A DNA stretch of 64,000 nucleotides from Streptomyces sp. NBC_00223 (lineage in GTDB: Bacteria; Actinomycetota; Actinomycetes; Streptomycetales; Streptomycetaceae): the NCBI RefSeq assembly GCF_036199905.1, contig NZ_CP108109.1, forward strand, positions 3,767,501 to 3,831,500. Direction: 5' to 3'. The translations under genes were made by a program, and so were the position numbers. The notes beneath the pieces were generated by a model. The model saw only the letters and a list, made by a program, of their open reading frames with translations, ran no database searches and was not told the origin of the DNA. Below, in pieces: positions 7,624 through 15,927 of this stretch (within the stretch, counting starts at the first letter, position 1; each line of letters opens with the position of its first letter).

Positions 7624-9071
7624 ACCGGTGTCCTCTCCCCCGCACCGGGCCGAACCGCGCCGGTCCCACCCGCCGCGTTTCCATCCGATGCGGTCCCATC
7701 CGCTCCGGGACGGCCCGGATCGGACCGGCCCGCATCGGAGCGATCCGCGTCCGGCCGACCCGCGCCCGGCCGACCCGCCGCCGGCACCACCGGCGGCCGC
7801 TCCGACACCCTGGTGAGCACGGCCCGCACCGCGGCGGTGACGATCTCCAGCCCCTCGTCCAACTCGTCCTCGCCGACCGTGAGCGGGGGCAGCAGCTTGA
7901 CGACGTCGTCGGCCGCCCCGGAGGTCTCCACGAGCAGCCCGCGCTCGAAGGCGGCGGCGCAGATCAGTTGCGCCGCGGTGGGACCGCCTCCCCCGGCCGC
8001 GCCGAAGCGCAGCCCCACGGCCATCCCCCGCCCCCGCACCTCGGCCCCCGCCTCGGGGAACTCCCGCGCGACCTCGCCGAGCACGGCCCGCAGCCGCTCC
8101 CCCTTGGCCCGTACCGACTTCTCCAGATCGCCGTCCGCCCAGTACGTCCGCAGGGCCTCGGCCCCGGTGACGAAGGACGGGCTGACGCCGCGGAACGTGC
8201 CGTTGTGCTGGCCCGGCCGCCACACGTCAAGGTCCGGCCGGATCAGGGTGAGCGCCATTGGCAGCCCGTATCCGCCGATCGACTTCGACAGGCAGACGAT
8301 GTCGGGGGTGATGCCCGCGTCCTCGAAGCTGAAGAAGGCTCCGGTGCGCCCGCAGCCCATCTGCACGTCGTCCACCACCAGCAGTACGTCCAGCCGGCGG
8401 CACACCTCGGCCAGCGCGCGCAGCCACGCGCCGCTCGCCGCGTGGAGGCCGCCTTCGCCCTGCACGGTCTCGACGATGACGGCGGCCGGCAGGTCGTACC
8501 CGCTGCCCGGATCGGTCAGCAGCCGCTCCAGCAGCGCGGGGGCGTCGCCGCCGCCCGGATAGCCGTCGTACGGGAGCGTGGTGACATGGGTGAGCGGCAC
8601 ACCGGCGGCGGCTCGCTTGGACGCGTTGCCGCTCACCGCGAGCGCGCCGAGCGTCATGCCGTGGAAGGAGTTGGTGAAGCTGACGACCGAGTGCCGTCCG
8701 GTCACCAGTCGGGCCAACTTCAGCGCGGCCTCGACCGCGTTGGCGCCGCCGGGGCCGGGAAAGACGACCTTGTAGTCGAGATGACGTGGCGTCAGGACCA
8801 CGTCGGCCAGCGCTTCGAGGAATTCGGACTTGGCCACGGTGAACATGTCGAGCGCGTGGACGACGCCGTCCCGGTTGAGGTAGTCGAACAACGCCGCCTT
8901 CAACACCGGGTTGTTGTGACCGTAGTTGAGCGCTCCGGCACCGGCGAAGAAGTCCAGGTACGGTGTCCCGTCCCGGGCGTACAGGCGACTGCCCGCGGCG
9001 CGGTCGAAGACCACCGGCCAGGACCGGCAGTAGCTGCGTACCTCTGATTCCAAGGCATCGGACATGGCCAT
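7620..9071 (-). CDS. Class III aminotransferase, EctB-like
   Basis: A 483-residue PLP enzyme of fold type I. 'FFAGAGALNYGHNNP' near the N-terminus and 'NSFHGMTLGAL' match diaminobutyrate-2-oxoglutarate transaminases (EctB family). The PLP-binding Asp lies in 'LLVVDDVQMGCGRTG' and the Schiff-base Lys in 'CLSKSIGGYG'. EctB-type enzymes make L-2,4-diaminobutyrate from aspartate semialdehyde. No ectA or ectC is nearby, so a role in making an amino building block for the deazapurine product is more likely than ectoine synthesis. The last 55 or so residues are a low-complexity Gly/Arg/Pro/Asp tail not found in the family. ATG codons at 9071 and 9065 are both possible. Confidence 0.85.
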   Translation of the reverse strand: MAMSDALESEVRSYCRSWPVVFDRAAGSRLYARDGTPYLDFFAGAGALNYGHNNPVLKAALFDYLNRDGVVHALDMFTVAKSEFLEALADVVLTPRHLDYKVVFPGPGGANAVEAALKLARLVTGRHSVVSFTNSFHGMTLGALAVSGNASKRAAAGVPLTHVTTLPYDGYPGGGDAPALLERLLTDPGSGYDLPAAVIVETVQGEGGLHAASGAWLRALAEVCRRLDVLLVVDDVQMGCGRTGAFFSFEDAGITPDIVCLSKSIGGYGLPMALTLIRPDLDVWRPGQHNGTFRGVSPSFVTGAEALRTYWADGDLEKSVRAKGERLRAVLGEVAREFPEAGAEVRGRGMAVGLRFGAAGGGGPTAAQLICAAAFERGLLVETSGAADDVVKLLPPLTVGEDELDEGLEIVTAAVRAVLTRVSERPPVVPAAGRPGAGRPDADRSDAGRSDPGRPGADGTASDGNAAGGTGAVRPGAGERTPV

Positions 9072-9309
9072 CGGGAGGTCCGTTCATGGAGGTGGGTGGC
9101 TGCGGGCGTGGCGCCCGGGGTGGACAGGCGGAGTATGCCGCCCGGGGCGAACGGGAGGTGCGCCCAGGGCGGACGGGCGGGGTACGGCGGATACGGCGGC
9201 GCCCAGGGCGGGCGGGGTACGCGCCGATGGAGGGCGGGGTACGGCGCCGGTGGAGGGCGGGGTACGGGTCCCGGGGCGGCCGGGATGTGCCGTCCGCCCC
9301 GGAGCCCGG

Positions 9310-9909
9310 TCAGGTGTGGAGGAAGGTCAGCAGCTCGTCACGGGCCGGCCCGGCCCGGCCGAAGTCGCCGTGGATGGAGGTGGAGGTCATCCGGGCGCTG
9401 GTCTTGATGCCGCGCATCGTCATGCACAGGTGTTCGCCGTGGCCGACCACGGCGACGTCCTCGCTGCCGGTGATACGGATGATGTCGGCGGCGATGTCGG
9501 CGACCAGCCGCTCCTGGAGTTGCAGCCGGTGGGCGTGCTGGTGGGCGATACGGGCGAACTTCGAGAGCCCGAGCAGCCGTTCGGTGGAGCGGTAGGCGAC
9601 GCTGATCGAGCAGTTGAACGGCAGCAGGTGGTGCTCGCAGATGGACCAGACCTCGATGCCCGAGACGAGCACCAGCTGACCGGTCCTGGTCGTCTCGAAC
9701 AGGGTGGACACGGTACCGGGGTTGTAGTCGGTGAACTCCCGCCACCAGCGGGCGAATCGCTCCGGCGTCTCCTGGAGTCCGTCGCGGCTCGGGTCCTCCC
9801 CGATCTCCTTCAACAGCCTGACGGCGAGGTCGACCAGCGGATCGGGGTCCCGTACGCGTTGGATGTCCAGCGTGGCGGTGACGGACTCGGTTTCCACATC
9901 TGTGCTCAC
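9310..9909 (-). CDS. folE: GTP cyclohydrolase I
   Basis: A 199-residue homologue of FolE, which converts GTP to 7,8-dihydroneopterin triphosphate, the first step of both folate and 7-deazaguanine synthesis. The zinc ligands and active site are intact: 'SICEHHLLPF' (Cys-Glu-His-His) and 'GHGEHLCMTMRG' (Cys). It starts with GTG directly after the queE stop (TGAGTG). Its place beside QueC, QueD and QueE marks it as a dedicated copy feeding preQ0 synthesis; the housekeeping folE is expected elsewhere. Intact and confidently identified. Confidence 0.95.
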   Translation of the reverse strand: MSTDVETESVTATLDIQRVRDPDPLVDLAVRLLKEIGEDPSRDGLQETPERFARWWREFTDYNPGTVSTLFETTRTGQLVLVSGIEVWSICEHHLLPFNCSISVAYRSTERLLGLSKFARIAHQHAHRLQLQERLVADIAADIIRITGSEDVAVVGHGEHLCMTMRGIKTSARMTSTSIHGDFGRAGPARDELLTFLHT

Positions 9910-10539
9910 TCAGACGCCTCTTTCCTGTCCCCAGATCAAGATGTGCAGTCGGGTGGTGAGATTCCAGCCGCGCTCGATCACCGCGGCCACAAGGTTCTGC
10001 ACATGTGCGTTGACGTGTTCCGCGCTCTGGCCCTCCGGCATGATCCACACCGGGTCGATGGCGAAGCGCCGTACGAGGTCGCCGACTTCGTCCAGGTCGG
10101 CGAGGTCGCGGCAGACGAACTTGAAGGCGGTGCCGGGGGTGCCGACCAGACTCCGCAGCGCGTCCGGCCTGATCCGCCGGTCGGTGTGGACGCCCGAATG
10201 GGCCAGCTTCGGCGAGACGTTGAACCGGACGCCCGCCGCCACCAGTGCCTGGTGGGGGGCGTGAGTGCCGTTGGTCTCGATCTCGACTTCCATGCCGCGC
10301 TTGGTGAGCCGTTCGACCAGCGGGACCAGTCGGAACTGCTGGCCGAGCGGTTCGCCGCCGGAGATCACCACGAGGTCCACGCCGAGCCCGGACACCTCGT
10401 CGGCGACGGAGGCGATGGAACGCGGGTGCAGCTCCTTGCGGGGGTCGTAGGCGATCCCCGCGTCGCTCGTCCCCCGCCAGTCCCAGGTGTAGGGGGTGTC
10501 GCACCAGCGACAGGTCAGATTGCAGCCCCCCAGGCGCAC
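9910..10539 (-). CDS. queE: 7-carboxy-7-deazaguanine synthase, 5' end frameshifted
   Basis: Radical SAM enzyme that rearranges 6-carboxytetrahydropterin to 7-carboxy-7-deazaguanine. The frame shown begins at a GTG and holds the cluster motif 'CNLTCRWC' (Cx3Cx2C), 'ISGGEPL' and 'EIETNGT'. QueE proteins normally carry about 30 more N-terminal residues, including 'QGEG'. These are encoded just upstream but split between two frames (see 10540-10631): 'QGEGRSLGRRCAF' is in this frame with no start codon, while 'VNEVFGPTI' and a GTG with a good RBS are in another. As sequenced, full-length QueE cannot be made without frameshifting. It is either a real mutation, a programmed shift or a sequence error. 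Confidence 0.85.
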   Translation of the reverse strand: MRLGGCNLTCRWCDTPYTWDWRGTSDAGIAYDPRKELHPRSIASVADEVSGLGVDLVVISGGEPLGQQFRLVPLVERLTKRGMEVEIETNGTHAPHQALVAAGVRFNVSPKLAHSGVHTDRRIRPDALRSLVGTPGTAFKFVCRDLADLDEVGDLVRRFAIDPVWIMPEGQSAEHVNAHVQNLVAAVIERGWNLTTRLHILIWGQERGV

Positions 10540-10631
10540 AAAGGCGCACCGCCGGCCGAGTGAACGGCCTTCTCCCTGAACGGCCCTATGGTGGGGCCGA
10601 AGACTTCGTTGACGACGATCTGCGGATCCAC
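10540..10631 (-). other. Out-of-frame 5' end of queE with an 8-base insertion
   Basis: The GTG at 10631 follows GAGGAGG and opens a frame reading VDPQIVVNEVFGPTI, the expected QueE N-terminus. Eight extra bases (10579-10586) then separate the Ile codon from CAG, the first codon of 'QGEGRSLGRRCAF' in the main queE frame. Removing them restores 'GPTIQGEG', the conserved family sequence. The 9-mer TGAACGGCC occurs at both 10561-10569 and 10577-10585, which suggests slippage or mis-assembly. Confidence 0.7.
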
Positions 10632-10816
10632 TGGCACCACCTCCTCGATGTGGTCGCCGCGCGAGCGGGTGCGGTTCGGGCCCGGCTGCTGCCGAGCCCG
10701 TGAGGCCGGGTTCCCCTACGGGCCCGCGGGTCCGTAGGGCCGGGGCGCCCGTCGGCCCGGGGCAGGTAAAACCCGACCGGTGTCAGGCCCCGCGAGCACA
10801 CGGCCCCGGGGTTGTC

Positions 10817-11179
10817 TCAGGGCCGGAACTCGGCCCAGGTTTTCGGCGTTTCGGAGATCCGGACGGCGGACAGCTCCGGGAACTGCTCCGACCACAGCTC
10901 GTACATCCACCTGGCCAGGTTCTCCGCGGTCGGATTGGCCTTGACGACGTCGTTGAGGTGCTGGTGGTCCACGGTGGTGTCGATCCACGCCTTGAACGGC
11001 GCCAGTTCGCCGTAGTCCCGGACGAATCCGGTCGGCGTCAACCGATCGACCTCGGCGGCCAGTTCCACTTCGACCAGGTAGTTGTGGCCGTGCAGGCGTC
11101 CGCACTGGTGTCCTTCGGCGAGGCCCTCCAGCCGGTGGCTGGCCGAGAAGGCGAACTGCTTGGTGATCCGCACTGTCAT
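10817..11179 (-). CDS. queD: 6-carboxy-5,6,7,8-tetrahydropterin synthase
   Basis: A 120-residue PTPS-family enzyme that converts dihydroneopterin triphosphate to 6-carboxytetrahydropterin, the second step of the 7-deazaguanine route. Zinc-binding His residues are in 'FSASHRLEG' and 'RLHGHNY', and the catalytic Cys is in 'HQCGRLHGHNY'. The C-terminal 'TPTAENLARWMYE'-type helix (here 'NPTAENLARWMYE') is typical. Full length and intact. A 185-base gap separates it from queE downstream, the widest within the pathway core; I saw no convincing riboswitch or terminator in it. Confidence 0.95.
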   Translation of the reverse strand: MTVRITKQFAFSASHRLEGLAEGHQCGRLHGHNYLVEVELAAEVDRLTPTGFVRDYGELAPFKAWIDTTVDHQHLNDVVKANPTAENLARWMYELWSEQFPELSAVRISETPKTWAEFRP

Positions 11180-11198
11180 GCGCGATGTCCCTTCCGAT

Positions 11199-11897
11199 TC
11201 ACAACGTCCGCTCCAGGACGTCCTTCTCGCTGTTCCGGTACGCGGTGGGGTCCTCGACCTCGGCGGCCGTGAACGCCGTACGCCGCTCGACGCACGCCGC
11301 GCACACCCCGCAGTGGAGCTCCTCCCCGCGGAAACACGTCCAGGTCTCGCCCCACGGAACGCCCAACTCCGTTCCGCGCAGGATCACTTCGTGCTTGTGG
11401 AGGGTGATGAGCGGCGCGAGCAGATCCAGTCCCGGCAGGGCCTGGCCCCGGGTCGCGATCCGCTCCATGGCGAGGAATGCCTCCAGGAACGCCACTGAGG
11501 TGTCGGAGGGGCCCACGTCGTCCGCCATCACCCCGAAGGCCACCGCCTGCGCCTGCTCGACCACGGCGACCGAGTAGGCCACCGCCAGCAGGAGCGCGTT
11601 GCGGTTCGGCACGATGTTGGGGTTGGGCCCGGCAGGGGCGGAGTGCGCGTCCGGGACGGGCACCGAGGGGTCGGTGAGGGACGAACCGCGCAACAGGCGG
11701 CCCACGGAGGTCAGATCGACCTCGTCGTACGGGGAGCCGAGCCGTTCGGCGGTGGCGCGGGCGAAGTCGAGTTCCTTGCGGTGGCGCTGCCCGTAGTCGA
11801 CGGCGAGGACATGCAACCGGTGTCCCTCGGCGGCCAGTTGGTGGGCCATCGTCACGGAGTCGATTCCGCCGGAGACAACGGCGACGATCTTGGTCAT
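11199..11897 (-). CDS. queC: 7-cyano-7-deazaguanine (preQ0) synthase
   Basis: A 232-residue ATP-dependent enzyme that turns 7-carboxy-7-deazaguanine into the nitrile preQ0. It shows the PP-loop 'VVSGGIDSVTMAHQL', the 'LAVDYGQRHRKEL' segment, and a C-terminal zinc site with four Cys ('CFRGEELHCGVCAACVERR'). Its ATG overlaps the ATP-grasp stop by four bases (ATGA at 11894-11897). With FolE, QueD and QueE it gives a complete preQ0 pathway apart from the damaged queE. No QueF or tRNA-guanine transglycosylase is seen, so the product is more likely a small molecule than tRNA queuosine. Confidence 0.95.
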   Translation of the reverse strand: MTKIVAVVSGGIDSVTMAHQLAAEGHRLHVLAVDYGQRHRKELDFARATAERLGSPYDEVDLTSVGRLLRGSSLTDPSVPVPDAHSAPAGPNPNIVPNRNALLLAVAYSVAVVEQAQAVAFGVMADDVGPSDTSVAFLEAFLAMERIATRGQALPGLDLLAPLITLHKHEVILRGTELGVPWGETWTCFRGEELHCGVCAACVERRTAFTAAEVEDPTAYRNSEKDVLERTL

Positions 11898-13204
11898 CGG
11901 ACACTCCCCACCTGGGCGTCGTGGCCGGCGGCGTCCGCAGGTACCGGGCCGAGTGGCACGACGCCGAACTCCCGCGGCCCCTGGACCGGCGCCACGTCGA
12001 GTTCGTACAGCCGCGCCAACTCCTTCAGCCGACCGGGGACTTCGTCCTCGTCGTCGGCCGCGAAGAGCACCACACCGGTGTGCGACGTGGAGTAGAGGTC
12101 GGGGTCGACGACGTCGCCGACGCCGCGGGTCATGGTGACCCGGAGCACCCCCGGCACCGCCGCCAGCTTCTCGGCCGGGGTGATCGCCGTGATGCGCCCC
12201 GCCCTGGCCGGAAGCATGGAGTTGGCCACGATGTGTCCGGCGTGCCGGGGGCGCAGGGTCGGCGGCAGCCCCAGCGAGGTTTCGAGGAACGCCTGCCACA
12301 GATCGACCCCGTACTGGACGGCGAGCCCCTCGACCAGTCCGCCGCCCGGCGGCCGGCAGGCGATCTCGCCGACCAGCATCCCGGACGCGGTACGGAACAT
12401 CTCCACATGCGCGACCCCCGAACGCAGACCGACCGCGCTCAGCACGTCGCGGAGCAGGGCGAGCGCCGTCTCCCGGTCGGGATGCGTGTCGGGCAGCGGG
12501 TAGGACCCCAGCAGCCCGCCGAGACTGCGCAGGACCGGGCCGTGGTAGCGGGAGACGGCGGCGAACAGCGGCTCGCCCTCGTGCACCACGGCGTCGCAGT
12601 GGTACTCCGCCTCCATCTCCACCAGGGACTCGACCAGCAGCGGTGTCCGTTGCCCGCGCAGACCGGCCGAGCGCCGTTCGGCGGCGAACTCCTCGAAGGC
12701 GCCCGGCGAGTGGAGCTCGACCACGTTGAACGCCCCGCCGCCGAAGGTGGGTTTGACCACCACCGGCCAGCCCAGCGCGGCCGCGGCGGCCGGGACATCG
12801 GCCAGCCGGTGCACCGGTCGGAAGGGGGTGACCGGCACTCCGGCGGCCGCCAACGTCCGCTTCATCACGTACTTGTTGGAGCAGATGTTGGCGGTCTCGT
12901 ACCCGATGCCCTGCACGCCGTAGTGCGAGCGCAGCAGTCCCGAGGCGGCGATGCCGGCCTCCGTGGGGGTCAGGACGGCGTCGACCCGGCCCTCCGCGAA
13001 GATGCCGAGTGCCGCGTCGCGCACGGCCGTCAGGTCGTCGACGCTGCCGACGGTCGTCACCTGCGCGGCGGGCCCGTAGAAGTCGGCGAACTCGGGCTCG
13101 GTGACGACCGACACCCGGCCGATGAGTTCGCTCGCCAGCAGCGGGGCCGGCAGCGGCTTGTAGGAGCTGACCACCAGGATGTCGTACGGGCCTCGGCCGG
13201 TCAT
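11894..13204 (-). CDS. ATP-grasp ligase
   Basis: A 436-residue ATP-grasp enzyme. Residues about 1-100 form a Rossmann-like N-terminal domain. The ATP-grasp fold follows: 'NKYVMKRTLAAAGVPVTPF', the glycine-rich 'PVVVKPTFGGGAFNV', and the metal-binding end 'GVAHVEMFRTASGMLVGEIACRP'. Such ligases activate a carboxylate as acyl-phosphate and join it to an amine. Coupled by ATGA overlaps to the methyltransferase upstream and to queC downstream, it probably condenses a preQ0-derived or amino-acid carboxylate, perhaps with diaminobutyrate made by the cluster aminotransferase. The substrates are inferred. Confidence 0.88.
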   Translation of the reverse strand: MTGRGPYDILVVSSYKPLPAPLLASELIGRVSVVTEPEFADFYGPAAQVTTVGSVDDLTAVRDAALGIFAEGRVDAVLTPTEAGIAASGLLRSHYGVQGIGYETANICSNKYVMKRTLAAAGVPVTPFRPVHRLADVPAAAAALGWPVVVKPTFGGGAFNVVELHSPGAFEEFAAERRSAGLRGQRTPLLVESLVEMEAEYHCDAVVHEGEPLFAAVSRYHGPVLRSLGGLLGSYPLPDTHPDRETALALLRDVLSAVGLRSGVAHVEMFRTASGMLVGEIACRPPGGGLVEGLAVQYGVDLWQAFLETSLGLPPTLRPRHAGHIVANSMLPARAGRITAITPAEKLAAVPGVLRVTMTRGVGDVVDPDLYSTSHTGVVLFAADDEDEVPGRLKELARLYELDVAPVQGPREFGVVPLGPVPADAAGHDAQVGSVR

Positions 13205-13956
13205 GAGATCCCCTTCCGGGCGACGAGCACGAACCAGTGCCGGGCCAGGTGGACGCCGCGTTCCGAGGTCGCGCGCTCGACGTAGGCGTCGAACCGTTCC
13301 TTGTCGGCGACCGGGTCGAAGTCCTCGAAGATCGGGACCTTCCGCAGGAATCCGCGCAGGTCGTCCGCCGAGTGGAAGTGCTCGTCGAACCGGAACGCGC
13401 GGTGCTCGACGCAGAACCCGGCCTCCTCCAGCCGCACTTGACCCTCCTGGGCCGGCGGGACCGTGTGCCAGCGGCCGTAGTTCTGCCCGCGTCCGAAGGT
13501 CTCCTTGAGGGCCCTTGCGTCCTGCTCGCCGATGCCCAGATGCACCACCGCGCCCCGCTCGCCGAGCACCCGGTGGAACTCGGCCGGGCACAGCGGTCCG
13601 CGCCGGGAGGAGACCACGTCCACCGAACCGTCGGGCAGCCGGGTGGCCGCGGCGTCGCCCACCTCGAAGACCACGTGGTCGAGCCCGGCCTCGCGCTGGT
13701 TGCGGCGGGCGGCCGCCAGCATCTCGGGCGACATGTCGATGCCGCGGACCTGCGCGAACCGGTCGGCCAGCGCCAGCAGATTGCGTCCGTCGGCGCATCC
13801 GACGTCCAGCAGGCGCCCTCCGCCGCCGAGTGCGGTCAGCACGGTGTCGAAGAACTCCTCGGGGTCGCCCTCGGGGTAATGCGTGTCGCGGGGAGGCCAG
13901 TCGGGGTAGCCGCCGAACTGTCCGGCCACCTTCGAGTAGAACGCGGGGTTGGTCAC
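13201..13956 (-). CDS. SAM-dependent methyltransferase, class I
   Basis: A 251-residue class I methyltransferase. Motif I is 'RLLDVGCADGRNLLALA', followed by 'VRGIDMSPEMLAAAR' (motif II) and 'DVVSSRRGPL' at the post-I/IV region. The GTG at 13956 is chosen over the upstream GTG-like starts because it gives a normal family N-terminus and has AAAGG upstream, though at a long spacing. It overlaps the ATP-grasp gene by four bases. Within the deazapurine cluster it is a likely tailoring N- or O-methyltransferase. The acceptor cannot be deduced. Confidence 0.85.
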   Translation of the reverse strand: MTNPAFYSKVAGQFGGYPDWPPRDTHYPEGDPEEFFDTVLTALGGGGRLLDVGCADGRNLLALADRFAQVRGIDMSPEMLAAARRNQREAGLDHVVFEVGDAAATRLPDGSVDVVSSRRGPLCPAEFHRVLGERGAVVHLGIGEQDARALKETFGRGQNYGRWHTVPPAQEGQVRLEEAGFCVEHRAFRFDEHFHSADDLRGFLRKVPIFEDFDPVADKERFDAYVERATSERGVHLARHWFVLVARKGIS

Positions 13957-14138
13957 GGCGTCGGTCGCCTTTCTCGGGCCGGGTCGGGCTGTCGGCAAGG
14001 GAGCGGGCTGCGGGCGGACTGGGGGCGGCGGTTGTCGGGCGCGGTCGGCGCGACGGCGGTTCGTCGGCCGGTGTCCGCGGGACGCCGTCGCTCACGCCGG
14101 GGGCCGGCGCAGGGCGGCGGCCCTCACGGCAACGGCCC

Positions 14139-15119
14139 TTACGCCGGGGTCAGCGGGACCCCGAGCTTGCCGAGGATCGACTCGCCCGCCACCTCGGCCT
14201 CCAGTCCGCGACCGCCGCCGACCGGTACGTTCATCGGCTCGATCAGGGCCAGCGGGTCGGCCTCGAAGAAGAACACCAGGGAGACCTGTTCCTCGTCGGC
14301 GGCCTCGGGGCCGGGGGCCGGCACCCGGTGCCGCAGTGCCCGCCAACGGCCGTCCGTCCACAGCTCCATCAGGTCGCCGAGGATGACGATCAGGGTGTCG
14401 GAGTCCTGGTCGTAGGCCGGGGGGAACCAGCCGTTCGCCTCGTTCCACGCCTCCAGACCGCCCTTTCCGGGCTGGCGGTTGAGCAGGGTGAAGGTGCCCA
14501 GGTCGGTGTGCGGCGCGTTGCGCATGCGGCCGGTGCTGACCTGGCCCAGCCGGGACAGCGACGGGTACCAGCTGACGTTCTGCGTCCACGTCGCCTTCCG
14601 GGAAAGGGAGTTGAAGAAATCCCGGGGGAGCCGGAGCACATCGGCCATCAGTCCGTTGACCTGCGCGGCCACCCGCACCATGTGGGCGGTGTAGACATCG
14701 GCCGCGTCCCGGAGCCGCGGCAGTTCGTCGGGCCAGCGGTTGGCCGGGTAGAACAGGCCGTCGACGTGGGGGTCACCGGTGCGGTGTGTGGGGCCCACGT
14801 AGAAGGACTCGTGCAGGTCGGCGGCGCTGTCGTCGCCGGCGGCGTCGGGAATCCCGACGTTGCGGTGCACCTCGCGCCAGCCGTTGTCGTACTGCCCCTG
14901 GATCTCGTAGCGGAGCTTGGTCTCGCGGGGCAGCCGGAAGAACGACAGCCCCGCGTCGCGGAAGTCCTCGCCGCTCGCCCGCGGTACGTCATGGCCGGTC
15001 AGCAGGAACATGCCGGTCTGTCGCAGGGCCAGGTCCACGTCCGACGCGATCTCGTCGAGCCGGTCGGGTCCCGCGCTCTGCCATTCCTTCAGGTCGACGG
15101 TGGGGATCTGGGTGCTCAT
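14139..15119 (-). CDS. Fe(II)/2-oxoglutarate oxygenase, isopenicillin-N-synthase-like
   Basis: A 326-residue oxygenase of the DIOX/IPNS family. The DIOX_N region is residues about 5-120. The iron ligands are 'NAPHTDLGTFTLL' (HxD) and 'WRALRHRVPAP' (distal His), with an Arg/Ser-type 2-oxoglutarate site expected shortly after ('EEQVSLVFFFE'). AGGAGCG nine bases before the ATG at 15119 fixes the start. First gene of the leftward nine-gene deazapurine cluster; a likely hydroxylation or desaturation tailoring enzyme. It is separated from the methyltransferase by a 182-base gap, so an internal promoter is possible. Confidence 0.88.
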   Translation of the reverse strand: MSTQIPTVDLKEWQSAGPDRLDEIASDVDLALRQTGMFLLTGHDVPRASGEDFRDAGLSFFRLPRETKLRYEIQGQYDNGWREVHRNVGIPDAAGDDSAADLHESFYVGPTHRTGDPHVDGLFYPANRWPDELPRLRDAADVYTAHMVRVAAQVNGLMADVLRLPRDFFNSLSRKATWTQNVSWYPSLSRLGQVSTGRMRNAPHTDLGTFTLLNRQPGKGGLEAWNEANGWFPPAYDQDSDTLIVILGDLMELWTDGRWRALRHRVPAPGPEAADEEQVSLVFFFEADPLALIEPMNVPVGGGRGLEAEVAGESILGKLGVPLTPA

Positions 15120-15927
15120 CTCTGGACGCTCCTTGAAGCGGCCCGGGCTTGTGGCGACCGGGGGTGTTCGGTACCTGTACGGCTGGGGTGTGCGGGCGGG
15201 AGAGGAGAGGGGACGCGGGCACGCGGAATCGGCGAGCGGTGGGGTACGGGCGTCGCGGCGGCGGACCATGTCCGTCCGGTCCGTCCTGTCCCGTCCCGGA
15301 AAGGCTGATCGGCCGGGAAATCGGGGGGACGTGCAACGGGCGGAGGGGTGCCGCCGCTGCCCGGGAATCGTCGGGCCCACGTACGGTCGGAGTGCGCATT
15401 CACCGGCCGTACGGAAAGGCGTTTCGGTGCGCTGGAATTCGGTCGGACGTCAGGCGGGGCCGGCGGCACGATGTCGCCGAAACGCCCCTCTTTTGCCTGC
15501 CGATTCACGGCCGATCGGCGGGCTTTCGAGAATTCCCGGCCAAATCCCTTCGGGACTCCCCGAAGAAATCGGCTCGGGCACACGATCACCCACCCGGCCA
15601 GTCTCAGCCGCTGCCCTGACCTCTGTCAACGGCGCATTCCGCGTGAGACGCGAGGCGCGCGGCCGGCCGCACGATCCCCCCGTTCGCGCTGTTTATCACC
15701 GGCGTACATAACGATCATTATCCGATGATCCAACCGTAAACTTTACATCTCCACGGAGAATTCCACCGGGCCTTTTTCAACCGGTGGAACGTTTCCGTCA
15801 CTCCGTGATGTCGAGCAGGCGGGAAATACGGCCACGAGCGTATGAGCATACCGCCGCCGGGGGCGTATGCGGGAATTATTTCACGCTAAAGTCCGTACGC
15901 CGACACCGCGTTCACCTGAACGCTCGC
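15120..15927. other. Intergenic region upstream of the deazapurine cluster
   Basis: About 800 bases without a convincing gene. The stretch 15690-15900 is clearly lower in GC than its surroundings, as expected for promoter DNA. It contains an inverted repeat GATCAT-6 bases-ATGATC at 15713-15730, a possible operator. The other short frames here have no recognisable protein character. Confidence 0.45.

Noticed and set aside
5932-8562. An 876-residue plus-strand open frame
   Set aside because: It is antisense to the MFS and aminotransferase genes, which have clear motifs. The frame is Arg/Gly/His-rich and has no fold, a common artefact in high-GC DNA.
7620-9071. Ectoine biosynthesis locus
   Set aside because: Only an EctB-like gene is present; ectA, ectC and ectD are absent and the gene is embedded in the deazapurine run.
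9100-9300. CRISPR-like short repeats (GGCGGGGTAC pattern)
   Set aside because: The repeats are short, irregular and have no equal spacers; this is simple GC-rich spacer DNA between folE and the aminotransferase.
10632-10816. Possible preQ1-type riboswitch between queD and queE
   Set aside because: The gap is GC-rich with several weak hairpins but lacks the small A-rich pseudoknot pattern of preQ1 riboswitches.
15149-15728. Plus-strand frames of 126-156 residues upstream of TetR
   Set aside because: Composition is unlike coding DNA, there is no RBS, and no motif is visible; treated as intergenic.
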